Assembly (NCBI GenBank): GCA_964447205.1 | Contig: CAYUSB010000022.1 | Span: 62,001 to 126,000 of the forward strand | Direction of reading: 5' to 3' | DNA length: 64,000 nucleotides | Origin: JAEUKH01 sp964447205 | GTDB lineage: Bacteria; Myxococcota_A; Polyangia; Polyangiales; Ga0077539 | Shown here: positions 34,084 to 43,186 of the stretch, in pieces | Layout of the letters: each line of letters begins with the position of its first letter | Numbering within the stretch: the stretch's first letter is position 1 | Made by a program: the position numbers and the translations under genes | The notes under the pieces: generated by a model | The model's database searches: none | Seen by the model: only the letters and a program-made list of their open reading frames with translations | What the model was told of the DNA's origin: nothing

Positions 34084-35830
34084 GCTGCTGGACCTCGCCC
34101 GTCTCCTGGGCGTAGGCGTTGTGCAGGGCCTGCTGGGTCTCGACGGCGTCGTGGCGCACGAGGAGGTCGGTGGCCTGCTGGCGCTCGTCGACGGTGCCGT
34201 GCAGGAGCACCCCGAGGAGGTACTCCACGGCCTCCAGGGAGCCGATCTTGCCGATGCTCCCGAGGGCCGCGTGACGTACGGCGGGGTCGGCGGAGTCGCG
34301 GTGCAGGCGCGACAAGGGGTCGAAGGCGTGCGGAAAATGCAGGGCCGCGATGGCGTCCATGGCCGCGTGCTGAACCCCCTGCCCGCCGTCGCCCACCCCC
34401 TTGATCACCAGGGTGAAGGTGCGCTTGAAGAACAGGGTGCGGGCCGCCCGCAGGCACGCCACCCGCACCTCGCTCTGACCCCGCTCGAAGAGCGACTCGA
34501 GGGGGGCCAGGACCTGGTAGAGCTGCACCTGACCAAGAGCCTCGGCGAGCTGGGCGAGGGTGGTCGGGTGATTGGGCTCCCGCGACGTGAGCGGAACCAA
34601 CCGCGCCAGGAGTGCCTTCCTCCGCACGAAATCGGGCAGGGTCCCATCGAGAAGAACCTCCCCGCAAGCCTCGACGGCGTCGCCTGCTTCTTCCCACTCG
34701 ATGACGTCGGCGTTCCAGATGTCGGGATAGACAACCGGTTGACGGAGGTAGTCGGGCAGGGGGGCGGCCCGGGCGTCCTCGTCCTGGGCGTCGGCGTACC
34801 GCTCGGCGAGGCGTTTGTACCGGGCCACGCGCTTCTCGTCCGCCCCGGGCAACGCGGCCAGGGTGGCGAAGACGCTCACGGCCCGGGCGTGCGACCCCAC
34901 GGCGGCGTAGGCCCCGACGCTGGCCAGGAGGGCGTTCTCGGCCAGTTCGACGGCCCCTCCCTGGGCCAGGAGGTGGTCGGCCGCGCGCCTCCAGGCCTCG
35001 GCCTCGCGCACCCGCAGGGTGGCCTGGAAGGGCAGCCCCAGCCCCCGAGCGTAGTCCGCGGCCTCGTGCAGGATGGTGGCCACGGCGTGGGTCTCCCGGG
35101 CCTTCTCGGCCCGACCCAGGAAGTCCTCGTAGTACTGCAGGGCGTAGTACTTGAGGTGGTCCTCCTTGAGGATGCGGATGCAGTTGAGGTAGCCCTCGGC
35201 GAGGTTTTCGAAGCTGCCGGTCTCGGCCCCGAGGGTGAGGAGCACCTGGAAGCAGTCGAAGGCTCGCTCGCGTAGCCCGCGGGCCTCGAGCATGTCCGCG
35301 GCCTCCTCCAGGAGCCGGGTGGCCCGCACCCGACATCGCTGTGCCCCGGGGGCGTCCCCGAGCTCGGCCAGAACCCTCCCCAGGTTGAAGCTCACCAGGG
35401 CCCCGGTGTACGGGTCTTCGCGCAGCCTCGGGTCGGCCACGACCTCCTCCCACAGGGCCCGGGCCTCGGCGAACCGTCGCGACCGCTCGAAGGCGATGGC
35501 CGCGTGGGCGGGCCACCGGGCCGTGCGGTAGTGCTGGGCCGCGGCGGCGTGCTGCGACTCGAGTTGGGAGGCCCGTCCGAGGTCGCGGGGTTCGTTGCCG
35601 GAGAGTTGGGCCACCCGTCGGGGCTCGCGGAGGTACATCCACACGGTGGCCGCGGCCCGGAGCTGTCCGACCTGTTGCAGGGCCTCGCCGAGGAGCCGCA
35701 GCATCTCGTCGTAGTCGCGCGACTGGAGGTGGGTCTGCCCCGCGGCGTTGAGCAGGACGGCCACGGCGTTTTGTGGCTGGTTGGCGCGGAGGGCGGTGCG
35801 GGCCCGGGCCATGGCCTCGTCGTTGAGCAT
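34049..35830 (-). CDS. HEAT/TPR-repeat scaffold protein
   Basis: This 593-aa protein is all helical. TPR-like repeats cover about residues 1-300 (AVAVLLNAAGQTHLQSRDY, LRAAATVWMYLREPR, SFNLGRVLAELGDAPGA). HEAT repeats cover about 370-590 (VRVACLRAARTLFFKRTF, VRHAALGSIGKIGSLEAVEY). It has no signal peptide. It lies 18 bp after the VWA protein gene on the same strand, so they form an operon. Such pairings in myxobacteria may assemble multi-protein complexes; specific partners are unknown. Confidence 0.65.
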   Translation of the reverse strand: MLNDEAMARARTALRANQPQNAVAVLLNAAGQTHLQSRDYDEMLRLLGEALQQVGQLRAAATVWMYLREPRRVAQLSGNEPRDLGRASQLESQHAAAAQHYRTARWPAHAAIAFERSRRFAEARALWEEVVADPRLREDPYTGALVSFNLGRVLAELGDAPGAQRCRVRATRLLEEAADMLEARGLRERAFDCFQVLLTLGAETGSFENLAEGYLNCIRILKEDHLKYYALQYYEDFLGRAEKARETHAVATILHEAADYARGLGLPFQATLRVREAEAWRRAADHLLAQGGAVELAENALLASVGAYAAVGSHARAVSVFATLAALPGADEKRVARYKRLAERYADAQDEDARAAPLPDYLRQPVVYPDIWNADVIEWEEAGDAVEACGEVLLDGTLPDFVRRKALLARLVPLTSREPNHPTTLAQLAEALGQVQLYQVLAPLESLFERGQSEVRVACLRAARTLFFKRTFTLVIKGVGDGGQGVQHAAMDAIAALHFPHAFDPLSRLHRDSADPAVRHAALGSIGKIGSLEAVEYLLGVLLHGTVDERQQATDLLVRHDAVETQQALHNAYAQETGEVQQLILAILRRRNR

Positions 35831-35848
35831 GGGGGGAGCTTGAGCCTC

Positions 35849-37345
35849 TCAGGACGCCTCGGCGTCGTGTCCTCGGGGGCCTTTGGGGGGCATCGACTCG
35901 CGCCGGGCCGTGGTGCTCGCGGCCTCGACGATGGACAGGGCCCGGGTGGCCCGCTCGTTGCGGTCGCGCAGGGCCTGGTCGGTCACCACCTCGTGCAGGG
36001 TGAGGAGGGAGAGGTACTCCAGGTCGAGGGCTCCGCGGGAGGGGAGCATAAAGACCCCGCACACCTCGGCGCTCTCTCGCACCCGGCGCATGAGGTCGAC
36101 GGGGATGTGACACTCGGCGTGGGTGATGAGGTACACGGTCACGGCCGAGCGCTCGCGGGCCCGCTCGAGCTCGGAGGCGAGCTGCGAGAAGACCCGGGCG
36201 TAGTTGCGCCCGCGTTCGCCCTTGAAGGCCAGGACCCCGGCCACGTGCAGGGCCCCGGCCCCGTGCAGGCCCGACCGGCCGCGGCGCAGGCGCATGGGCT
36301 CGTACAGGCGCGAGTCAAAGAAGCGCACCTGGGCCTCGAACCCCAGGAGGGTCATGCGTTTGGCCAGGGCGATGGCGAGGCCGCGGGCGAAGACCGTCCG
36401 GGCCCCGCGCATGGAGGCGCTGGCGTCGACCAGGATCTGGTAGCTCCGCGGGGGCGGGCGGTCCTGGGCCTCGTGGGCGTAGAAGAGCAGCTCGCGGTCG
36501 AGAAAACGCTGCTCGAAGAGCTCGTCGTCGTAGGCCAGCTCGGTCAGCACGAGGGAGTCGAGGGACCCCTCGGCCACCACCCCCGAGTACCCGTCGACGG
36601 AGAACACCTGCTGCCCGCCGCCCCGCCGTGACTCCAGCACGCTCGGCAGGATGTCGAGGGAGAAGTTGACCACGTCGTTGGCCTCGGGGGAGTTGAACAC
36701 CGCCAGCAGGTCGACGAGTTCGGTCTCGGGCAGGGCCCCGTCGCCGCCGATGAGTCCGAGGAGCTCGACGGTGTCGAGGTCGATCTGTTCGAGCCCGAGG
36801 AGCAGGTGCAGCCGGTGGGTGCACATGTGCTGGAGGAAATCGAGCTCGGGGCGTCGGTCGACGGCGGCCCAGGCCGTGGGGAGCTGCAAGAGCCCCTGGG
36901 TGAGGAGCTCGGCATTGAGGGGGATGGGGTCGAAGCGCAGGGGAGCCCTCCAGCGGTCGACGACGGTCCCGAGGGCTCGGGTGAGCAGGGTGGCCAGGAC
37001 CCCGTCTTCGATGCGGACCTTGCGGAGTTTTTCGGCCACGTCGGTGGCGGCGATCTCGCGCAGGAGGGAGGCGTAGCGCCCGAGGAGGGTCTGGATCTCG
37101 GCCGGGTGCACCCCGGGAACGGGGGGCGGGGCGTCGGGGGGTGCGAGGGCCGCGGCGTCGCCGAGGAGGGCGGCCCCGAGGTCGTAGGCCACCACGAGGG
37201 GGGCGTTGATGCCCAGGCGCAGGAGGGAGTTGTACCAGCTCAGGGCCCGCATCCCGAGGGCGGTCTCGCCCGCGCCGGCGCACGAGAGGGCGAGGCCGCC
37301 GAGGGCCCGCAGCTCGGCGGGGGACATCGTGAGGGAGAGGCTCAT
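35849..37345 (-). CDS. VWA-domain (CoxE-like) protein
   Basis: This 498-aa protein has a helical N-terminal half. The C-terminal VWA domain starts at SYQILVDASASMRGARTVFA, which contains the DxSxS metal site, and continues with VTVYLITHAECHI and EVCGVFMLP. The arrangement is that of VWA proteins partnered with MoxR-type AAA ATPases, although no MoxR gene is in this window. It leads the operon with the HEAT/TPR protein downstream. A role in metal-cofactor insertion or complex assembly is suggested by the family, not shown here. Confidence 0.7.
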   Translation of the reverse strand: MSLSLTMSPAELRALGGLALSCAGAGETALGMRALSWYNSLLRLGINAPLVVAYDLGAALLGDAAALAPPDAPPPVPGVHPAEIQTLLGRYASLLREIAATDVAEKLRKVRIEDGVLATLLTRALGTVVDRWRAPLRFDPIPLNAELLTQGLLQLPTAWAAVDRRPELDFLQHMCTHRLHLLLGLEQIDLDTVELLGLIGGDGALPETELVDLLAVFNSPEANDVVNFSLDILPSVLESRRGGGQQVFSVDGYSGVVAEGSLDSLVLTELAYDDELFEQRFLDRELLFYAHEAQDRPPPRSYQILVDASASMRGARTVFARGLAIALAKRMTLLGFEAQVRFFDSRLYEPMRLRRGRSGLHGAGALHVAGVLAFKGERGRNYARVFSQLASELERARERSAVTVYLITHAECHIPVDLMRRVRESAEVCGVFMLPSRGALDLEYLSLLTLHEVVTDQALRDRNERATRALSIVEAASTTARRESMPPKGPRGHDAEAS

Positions 37346-37492
37346 ACCGCGCCGGGAGGATACCCGAAGCCCCGGGCCGAGGGAGAGCCCTTCGGTACGG
37401 ACGGCACGGACGGCCTCCCCATCACCCGGGAAGAACGTGATGTGCTAGCGTTCGGGGCGTGAATTGCCCGGTGTTTGGCTGAAACGGCAACG

Positions 37493-37984
37493 ATGAGAGG
37501 CATCACGCTGTCGGCCCTGCTCTGTGTTCAGGCAGCCTGCACAGGGACCGTCCGGTCGGCCGTCGAGGACGCGGCGGTGCTCGATGCGCACCCTCCAAGC
37601 CCAGGAGACGCCGCGGACGGAGGGTCGACCCCAGGGGAGTGTCTGGGATCGCCGACGCGAGAGTCACCCGTCGCTCCGGGTGATCCCTGTGAGTCCTACC
37701 GCTTCATGGATGATTGTCACGACTGGGCGCGGTCGCTGGTGCCCGACGGCGGATTGGGGTCGTACGCGCTCTGCGTGGCAGAGCCGGGGAGCAGTTTCGG
37801 CACCTGCGTTCGGGCTACGGGGTGTGTTGGCAGATACACCTCTGGCAATGCAGGCATGATCGCGCCCCTTGCCACCTGTCGGTGTGGCAGGGATCCGGCG
37901 TGTGGTCCCCGGGAGTACTGCGCGGTGGTCGTGCCGGGCCTGGAATACCGTTGCCTCTGCATCCCGCCGGCCGTGGCACGTTAG
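37493..37984 (+). CDS. Cys-rich small lipoprotein
   Basis: The start MRGITLSALLCVQAACTG gives a signal peptide with lipobox QAAC. The 163-aa product has a short Asp/Pro linker, then a compact Cys-rich domain with at least ten cysteines (CRCGRDPACGPREYC among them), similar in style to the linker repeats of the larger lipoproteins in this window. A surface-located disulphide-rich domain is likely. No catalytic motif is recognised. Confidence 0.55.
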   Translation: MRGITLSALLCVQAACTGTVRSAVEDAAVLDAHPPSPGDAADGGSTPGECLGSPTRESPVAPGDPCESYRFMDDCHDWARSLVPDGGLGSYALCVAEPGSSFGTCVRATGCVGRYTSGNAGMIAPLATCRCGRDPACGPREYCAVVVPGLEYRCLCIPPAVAR

Positions 37985-38002
37985 CGCCGCGGGCGAGGGC
38001 CC

Positions 38003-39619
38003 TCACTGGGCGTAGGGGTCACGCTGCCAGCGTCCCGTCGGCGGAGGTGGGGGGGCCTCCGGGGGAAGCGGCCCGTAGCGGCGCAGCCACGCCGCGCGGC
38101 CGCGGGCGTAGTCCGGGAAGCGCGTGACGACCTGGCGCAGCAGGGCCCGGGCCTCGTCGCCCGGGGGCAGGAGCTGCGCGAGGTTGTAGAGCACCCGGGG
38201 ATTGCTCCCATCGCGGGCTGCCACGGCCCGCAGGATCGCCACCGCCTCGGGGGCCCGCCCCGTCGCCGCAAGGATCTGCGAGAGGTTTGTCGCCGCCCGG
38301 CCGGAGAGGGGCGTACGCAGAGCGTCGCGCGCGAGGGCCTCGCGGAAGTACCGCTCGGCCCGTAGGGTGTCACCCCGGGCGCGGTAGAGGTGCGCGAGCT
38401 GGTAGGGCGGCAGAGCGGCCTCGGGCAGCCGCGCGGCGGCGTCGGTCCAGAGCCACACCTCGTCGGCGAACTGGGCCGCGTGCAGGGCGCTCGAGGCCGA
38501 CGTCGCGAGGACGAGGGCGCCCGCGGCGAAGGGGAAGAGGCGCTTCGGGACGTACCGCGCGACGAGGGCCGCGACGACGAGGCAAGGGCCGAGCACCGCG
38601 ACGAGGAGGTACCGGTCGGCCATGCGGTTCTGGAGGGGGACGAGGACCTGCGACACGGGGGCGAGGCCCGCCGCGAACACGCCGAGGGCCACGAGGGGCA
38701 GGCGCCGCCCACGCCGCCACGCCGCCACGGACGCCGCGATCGCCGCCGCGATCACCACGAGGGACACCAGGGCCACGGGATCGCCGAGGCGCCGCGGCAC
38801 GACCTCGCGCACGATGCACGGCGGATCGACGAGGAGCGAGATCCCGACGTAGCGCAGGGCCACCGGGGCCATCGACGCCACGCGCCCGAGGAGGCCCTCG
38901 CCGAGGGGCGGGGCGAGCATCCCGACGACGCGTCCGACCGTCAACTGCAGGGCCACCGAGCCCGCGGCGACGAGCGCACTCGCCGCGACGGGGCGCCACG
39001 CGATGGAGCGCCGCGCGAGGAGGTCGCCCGCGAGGAGGAGGGCCGGGGCCACGACGCTCGTCCCCTTCGAGAGGCACGCGAGGGCCGTGAGGGCGGCGAC
39101 GGCGGGGGTGCGGGCCCGAGACGCCCCGACGTACACCCGCAGGGCCGCGGCGAGGAAGAGGAGAGACAGGGCGTCTTTGGTGCCCGCCACCCAGACGACG
39201 GAGGAGACGTGGGCGGGGTGCAGGGCGAAGAGCCACGCGGCCAGCTCGGCGCGACGGGTCGGGGCCGCCACGCGCAGGAGCCACGCGCGCAGGAGGAGCA
39301 CCGCTCCGAGGTAGGTCACGAGCTGGGCCACGCGGTACGGAAAGGGGTGCACCCCGAAGCCGCGGGCGATGGCCCACACGAAGGTGTCGCGCACGGGGAG
39401 GTACTCCGCGCCGAGGACCATCCGGGTCGGCAGGTCGAAGCCCGTCCACACGGCGCGGAGGGCGGCGAAGGACGGGTCGCGGAGCATGGGGTTGTCGGCG
39501 ACCAGCCAGGGGTCGTCGTAGCCGAGGAAGCCCGCGGGGAGCGTCACCGCCAAGACCGCGGTCACGGCGAGGGCGAGGGCGAAGGGCCTCCAGCGCTGCG
39601 GGCGCGTCGCGTCGCTCAT
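38003..39619 (-). CDS. TMTC-like membrane protein with TPR tail
   Basis: This 538-aa protein starts at MSDATRPQRWRPF. Nine to eleven TM helices cover residues about 15-375. The first loop has GFLGYDDPWLVADNPML, with the DD pair common at the catalytic loop of GT-C O-mannosyltransferases (PMT/TMTC). The C-terminal 150 residues are TPRs (YQLAHLYRARGDTLRAERYF, AATNLSQILAATGRAPEAVA). Known homologues use a lipid-linked sugar donor to glycosylate exported proteins, but the exact reaction is unproven here. Confidence 0.7.
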   Translation of the reverse strand: MSDATRPQRWRPFALALAVTAVLAVTLPAGFLGYDDPWLVADNPMLRDPSFAALRAVWTGFDLPTRMVLGAEYLPVRDTFVWAIARGFGVHPFPYRVAQLVTYLGAVLLLRAWLLRVAAPTRRAELAAWLFALHPAHVSSVVWVAGTKDALSLLFLAAALRVYVGASRARTPAVAALTALACLSKGTSVVAPALLLAGDLLARRSIAWRPVAASALVAAGSVALQLTVGRVVGMLAPPLGEGLLGRVASMAPVALRYVGISLLVDPPCIVREVVPRRLGDPVALVSLVVIAAAIAASVAAWRRGRRLPLVALGVFAAGLAPVSQVLVPLQNRMADRYLLVAVLGPCLVVAALVARYVPKRLFPFAAGALVLATSASSALHAAQFADEVWLWTDAAARLPEAALPPYQLAHLYRARGDTLRAERYFREALARDALRTPLSGRAATNLSQILAATGRAPEAVAILRAVAARDGSNPRVLYNLAQLLPPGDEARALLRQVVTRFPDYARGRAAWLRRYGPLPPEAPPPPPTGRWQRDPYAQ

Positions 39620-39644
39620 CGGCGCGCGACCGTACCACGCCGAG

Positions 39645-39832
39645 AAGATGCCCATCTACGCGCGCGAGAAGGTCGCCCACGCGTGGCTCGTCGACCCCGA
39701 GCTGCGGACGTTGGAGGTGTTCCGGCTGGAGCGCGAGATGTGGGGGGGCCGTGTTTCGCGACGACGCCGTCGTGCGGGCAGAGCCCTTCGACGCGATCGA
39801 GCTCGAGCTCGGGGCCCTCTGGCGCCCGTAAA
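39645..39832 (+). pseudogene. Uma2-family nuclease-like fragment, frameshifted
   Basis: The first frame reads MPIYAREKVAHAWLVDPELR TLEVFRLEREMW split at a run of G (about 39740-39747); after a one-base shift it continues VFRDDAVVRAEPFDAIELEL GALWRP to a stop. Together this is the conserved C-terminal third of Uma2-type PD-(D/E)XK proteins. The start and the front two-thirds are absent, so this is a remnant. The break is in a G homopolymer, so sequencing error could explain the shift but not the truncation. Confidence 0.75.
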
Positions 39833-39856
39833 CCTGCGCCCCGCCCGTACAGGTTG

Positions 39857-40099
39857 TTACGGGTCTTTCCCCGCCATCGCGAGCCACGCCTCGGTCGCGC
39901 GGGTGCTCCCCTCTTCGAGGTCAGCGCAAAGCGTGAGGGTACCCCGAATCGGGCGGGGACGTTGAGCCTCCGTGTCGCCCGACGCCTCGAAGCACTTGGG
40001 GGAGACCACCACAGCGCCGAGGCGGTCGAGCTCGTCGATCACGGGGCTCAAGCGGGTGCGCCGCTGGGGCAGGGAGAGGGTCATCCTACGGCGGGACAT
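39857..40099 (-). CDS. Small hypothetical protein
   Basis: This 80-aa ORF starts MSRRRMTLSLPQRRTRLSPV and has an alpha/beta character (IDELDRLGAVVVSPKCFEAS). It has no signal or TM segment. It lies in the gap between a nuclease fragment and the integrin-like lipoprotein. It may be a real small cytosolic protein or an eroded piece of one; no family is recognised. Confidence 0.35.
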   Translation of the reverse strand: MSRRRMTLSLPQRRTRLSPVIDELDRLGAVVVSPKCFEASGDTEAQRPRPIRGTLTLCADLEEGSTRATEAWLAMAGKDP

Positions 40100-40203
40100 G
40101 GCGGAACTGTGCGGAACTTCTGCGCTGATCGCAAAGCCGATCCAAGGCGGGCACGTGCGTGCACGGAGGGCTTCTCCAGCCGGGCCTTCTCACTGCCACG
40201 CGT

Positions 40204-41412
40204 TCAATCCCGGAGACCTGTCAGAGGGTCTCGTTGGATGCCGGTGTAGCCCTCGGTCCGGTCGAGCCGTGCCCACAGTGCGTCGAAGCCATTCCGCGGG
40301 TGGTTCACGAAGAGGAGCGCGGAGGTGGCCTCGAAGCCCGCCCCCCGCCTCCGGAGCACACCCGCGTTGCCTGCACGGCTGCGTTCGCCCAGGACGGCCT
40401 GATACACCCCGACGATGCCCCTGGAGCCGTCGTCGGGGGCACTGCCTGCGCTCGCTACCGAGTGGCCGAAGTAGTCGTGCGCCCTGCCGCCTTCGAAGAC
40501 CCTCACGGGGGCGACCGCGATCCCCGACCCGGTGCCGTGGAACACACTCGCCGTACCGCTCCGGAGCCGCCCGCCCGGAGAGGCCTCGTGCGCTCCGACG
40601 ACGAGGTCTGCGTAGCCGTCGCCGTTGACATCGCCCGCGCATGCAACAATGCCGAACCTGTCGGACTCCGCGGCTCCTTCGAGCACCACCGCGGGGGTGG
40701 GCCCGATCCCGGACCCGCTACCGTGGTACACGCTCGCAGTCCCCGCGGCGTAGCGCCCGCCCGGGGAGGCTGGGGACGCCCCAACAACAAGGTCATCGAA
40801 GCCGTCGCCATTGACGTCGAAGTGAGGGTTGTAGCTGGTGTCGATTCCAGAGCTTGCGCTGGTGGCGGGCAGATGAAAGAGCCATGTGGGGCTGTAGACC
40901 GTGTCGGTGGTCGTCCCGATTCGCCCGCGGAGTCGCCAGAACACCACGCTGCGCGCGGGAAGGTCGGCCCCGGGCCGCGCGCTCGTTCCGCGCACGGTCA
41001 ACGTCTCGAGGACCATCGTACAGGCGCGGTCGCGGCAGAGCTCCACCACGGCTCCGTCGAAGCGTGCGGGCAGCACCCAACGAAGGGTTGGCCGAAGCTG
41101 GGTCACGTCTCCCAGGGAGATCGGAGCCACTGGCCGGGGGTAGTGGACGGTGTCGACGGAGCCGACGTCGCGAGCAGCGTCAACGGGGCCTGTGTCACGG
41201 CCTGCGTCGCGACCCGTGTCGGTCGGCCTCACGATGTCCTCGATGCCAGTGTCCTGGGGCTGTCCAGCGTCGAGGAGGTTGCCCGTATCGATGGGGCTGC
41301 CCGCGTCCATGGCGGCATCAGCTTGGGAGCTGATGGGGGTGGTGCTGGAGCCTCCGCACGCGGCGAAGAGCAGCATGGACATCAACCACAGGGAGTCTCT
41401 GTTCGCCTTCAA
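40204..41412 (-). CDS. Integrin-alpha-like FG-GAP lipoprotein
   Basis: A TTG start with GGAGGA 7 bp upstream gives MKANRDSLWLMSMLLFAACG, a good lipoprotein signal; a start 30 bp further down (41382) would give a poorer one. The 402-aa product has an Asp/Thr linker, a beta domain (LRPTLRWVLPARFDGAVVEL), and FG-GAP repeats with DVNGDGFDDLVVGA and DVNGDGYADLVVGA loops. A third repeat is degraded (GSAPDDGSRGIVGV), so the propeller is shorter than usual and the protein may be a truncated family member. Confidence 0.7.
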   Translation of the reverse strand: MKANRDSLWLMSMLLFAACGGSSTTPISSQADAAMDAGSPIDTGNLLDAGQPQDTGIEDIVRPTDTGRDAGRDTGPVDAARDVGSVDTVHYPRPVAPISLGDVTQLRPTLRWVLPARFDGAVVELCRDRACTMVLETLTVRGTSARPGADLPARSVVFWRLRGRIGTTTDTVYSPTWLFHLPATSASSGIDTSYNPHFDVNGDGFDDLVVGASPASPGGRYAAGTASVYHGSGSGIGPTPAVVLEGAAESDRFGIVACAGDVNGDGYADLVVGAHEASPGGRLRSGTASVFHGTGSGIAVAPVRVFEGGRAHDYFGHSVASAGSAPDDGSRGIVGVYQAVLGERSRAGNAGVLRRRGAGFEATSALLFVNHPRNGFDALWARLDRTEGYTGIQRDPLTGLRD

Positions 41413-41456
41413 GAGGAGTCCTCCTTCGTAGGGCTGCGGCCGACGCGTACGGGAGG

Positions 41457-42116
41457 TCACGCGAAGGTGATCGGGCTCGGGACGTCGCCAAACACCCGCC
41501 AGAACCACGCGACGAAGCGCCCGGCGATCTCTGCGTCGTGGCGCAGGGTGCGGTTGGTGAGGGCAGTGCCGAAGGGGACCCCGGGCTGCTCCTGCCATGC
41601 GAGCCATGCGTGGAGCTGGCCCTTGATGTGATCCACCTGCCGGAGCGTAGCCCTCCGGCCGATGGCGTCGGTCGTCGCGGTCCCGGCATGCTCCCAAACC
41701 GGATCGCCCACTGGGACGAGGTGTTTGAGGAAGTCCTCCAACTTGCCCGGCAGGGTGTTGTCGGGCATGAGCCACACGCCGAAGCGTCTGCCGTCGGGCA
41801 GATGGACGACGGTCCCGTCGGGGGCGGGCGCGGGGGGGAGCCCGATGTCGGCCTCCTTGGCGCGGTCAATGAGCTGAGCCCATCGTCTGCCGAGGTCGTC
41901 GTCGGCGTCGAGTACCACCCCGAAGCGTTCGAGCGACTTGAGGGCGGTCGGCAGCTCCGTCAGCAGGCGCGACACCCCCTCGTGGACGTGCACGAAGGGA
42001 AGGCCCGGGTTGCGATCCCAGTCGGTGCCGTGCTGTGCAAGGAGGTTGACGATCGACCACTTGTCGTCCGTCCCCTCCACGGCGAGCCGACGGGGTGCGT
42101 TCTTCGGGGGCGGCAT
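41457..42116 (-). CDS. DUF3226/TOPRIM-like nuclease subunit, partner of AAA ATPase
   Basis: This 219-aa protein starts MPPPKNAPRRLAVEGTDDKW, the start codon sharing a base with the ATPase stop (TGATG). TOPRIM-type acidic residues are in place: Glu14 in VEGTDD, then VVLDADDDLGRRW, and later WLMPDNTLPGKLEDFL. In OLD-family nucleases this domain is fused to the ATPase; here it is a separate chain, as in PARIS (AriB). It is probably the effector cut loose or activated by the ATPase. That function is by analogy. Confidence 0.7.
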   Translation of the reverse strand: MPPPKNAPRRLAVEGTDDKWSIVNLLAQHGTDWDRNPGLPFVHVHEGVSRLLTELPTALKSLERFGVVLDADDDLGRRWAQLIDRAKEADIGLPPAPAPDGTVVHLPDGRRFGVWLMPDNTLPGKLEDFLKHLVPVGDPVWEHAGTATTDAIGRRATLRQVDHIKGQLHAWLAWQEQPGVPFGTALTNRTLRHDAEIAGRFVAWFWRVFGDVPSPITFA

Positions 42117-43177
42117 CACCGCACCTCGATGGAGGCCTCGGCGGCGATGGCCATCTCGGCCCCCGCGTAGCGCACGGCCTTGGGGTTGCCGCGTTCGAGC
42201 CGGTACACCGCGAGGTCGTCCTTGAGCTCGTCGGGCGACAGGGCCGCGATGCCCTCCAAGCAGTCGCGGCTGTGGGTGGTGGCAAACACCTGCACGTCGA
42301 GGCGCCGCGCGGTCTCCAGCACGATGCGCCACAGCGCGGGCATCACGCTGTAGTGCAGGCCCGTGTCGATCTCGTCGACGAGCAGGTAGCCGCCCCGGCT
42401 CTGCACGAGGCATAGGGTCAGCGCCAGCAGACGGCGCACCCCATCCCCAAGACTGCCCATCGGTACCCGATCGCGCACGCCGCGCAGTTTGACAAAGAAG
42501 CCGTGGCCGCGTCCGATGCCCTCCGCAGGCAGGTACGCGATACGCTCCACGTTGGGCTCGATCACCCGCAGCGCTTGGATCAACTGCTCCTCGCCGTCAG
42601 TGAGCGCGACGTCGGCCCAACCCTCCGCGAGCATCGCGCCAAGGTCGTAGACCGTGCCCAGAAAGCGGAGTGGTCTGACCGGTCCTTCGACCGGGTTGTC
42701 CCTACCGTGCATGCTCGTCGGATCAAACCCAACGGGAACTTGCGTGTACAGGTGGTCCCCCTGCGCATAGAAGTTTGGGCCACCCTTTCGGTCGAGATCG
42801 AACACCAGCGCTCTCGACGGATCGAGTTCTCTCGGCGCCAGCGCGCAGGACCACACCGCATCGTCCGTACGCCCTTCTACACGAAGTGGCCCGACGAACG
42901 GTCGTGGACGTCCCGCAGCGATCACAGTGAGGTTCAGCCCAGCGTCGTGCCCGCTGCCGCCGTCCTGGGCAGGCTGCCGAAACACCACCTCGCCCCGTCG
43001 CAAGGGGGCCCTCCACAGCGCCCACGAATCCCCACGGCACACGAGCAGATCGACCGCGTCGAGCAGGGCCGTCTTGCCCGCGTTGTTGCGCCCGACGAAC
43101 AGGTTGACCCGCGCCAGGTCGGGCACCTCCAGCCGCTCGAAGCAGCGGTAGCCCTGAATGTCAAGCGACTTGATCAT
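42116..43177 (-). CDS. OLD/AriA-like AAA (ABC-type) ATPase
   Basis: This 353-aa protein has Walker A GRNNAGKT (residues 29-36), an ABC-signature-like GSLGDGVRRLLALTL, Walker B YLLVDEIDTGLHYSV and an H-loop ATTHSRDCLEGI. The fold and order are those of AAA_15/AAA_21 ATPases in OLD, Gabija and PARIS defence systems. It overlaps the TOPRIM-like gene by one base and lies 9 bp upstream of the sigma-54 activator gene on the same strand. A role as phage-trigger sensor is inferred from the pairing. Confidence 0.75.
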   Translation of the reverse strand: MIKSLDIQGYRCFERLEVPDLARVNLFVGRNNAGKTALLDAVDLLVCRGDSWALWRAPLRRGEVVFRQPAQDGGSGHDAGLNLTVIAAGRPRPFVGPLRVEGRTDDAVWSCALAPRELDPSRALVFDLDRKGGPNFYAQGDHLYTQVPVGFDPTSMHGRDNPVEGPVRPLRFLGTVYDLGAMLAEGWADVALTDGEEQLIQALRVIEPNVERIAYLPAEGIGRGHGFFVKLRGVRDRVPMGSLGDGVRRLLALTLCLVQSRGGYLLVDEIDTGLHYSVMPALWRIVLETARRLDVQVFATTHSRDCLEGIAALSPDELKDDLAVYRLERGNPKAVRYAGAEMAIAAEASIEVR

Positions 43178-43186
43178 CGCCCGCCC

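Noticed and set aside
38287..40249. Plus-strand frames opposite the TMTC-like gene
   Set aside because: Arg/Gly/Glu-rich shadow of a membrane protein gene.
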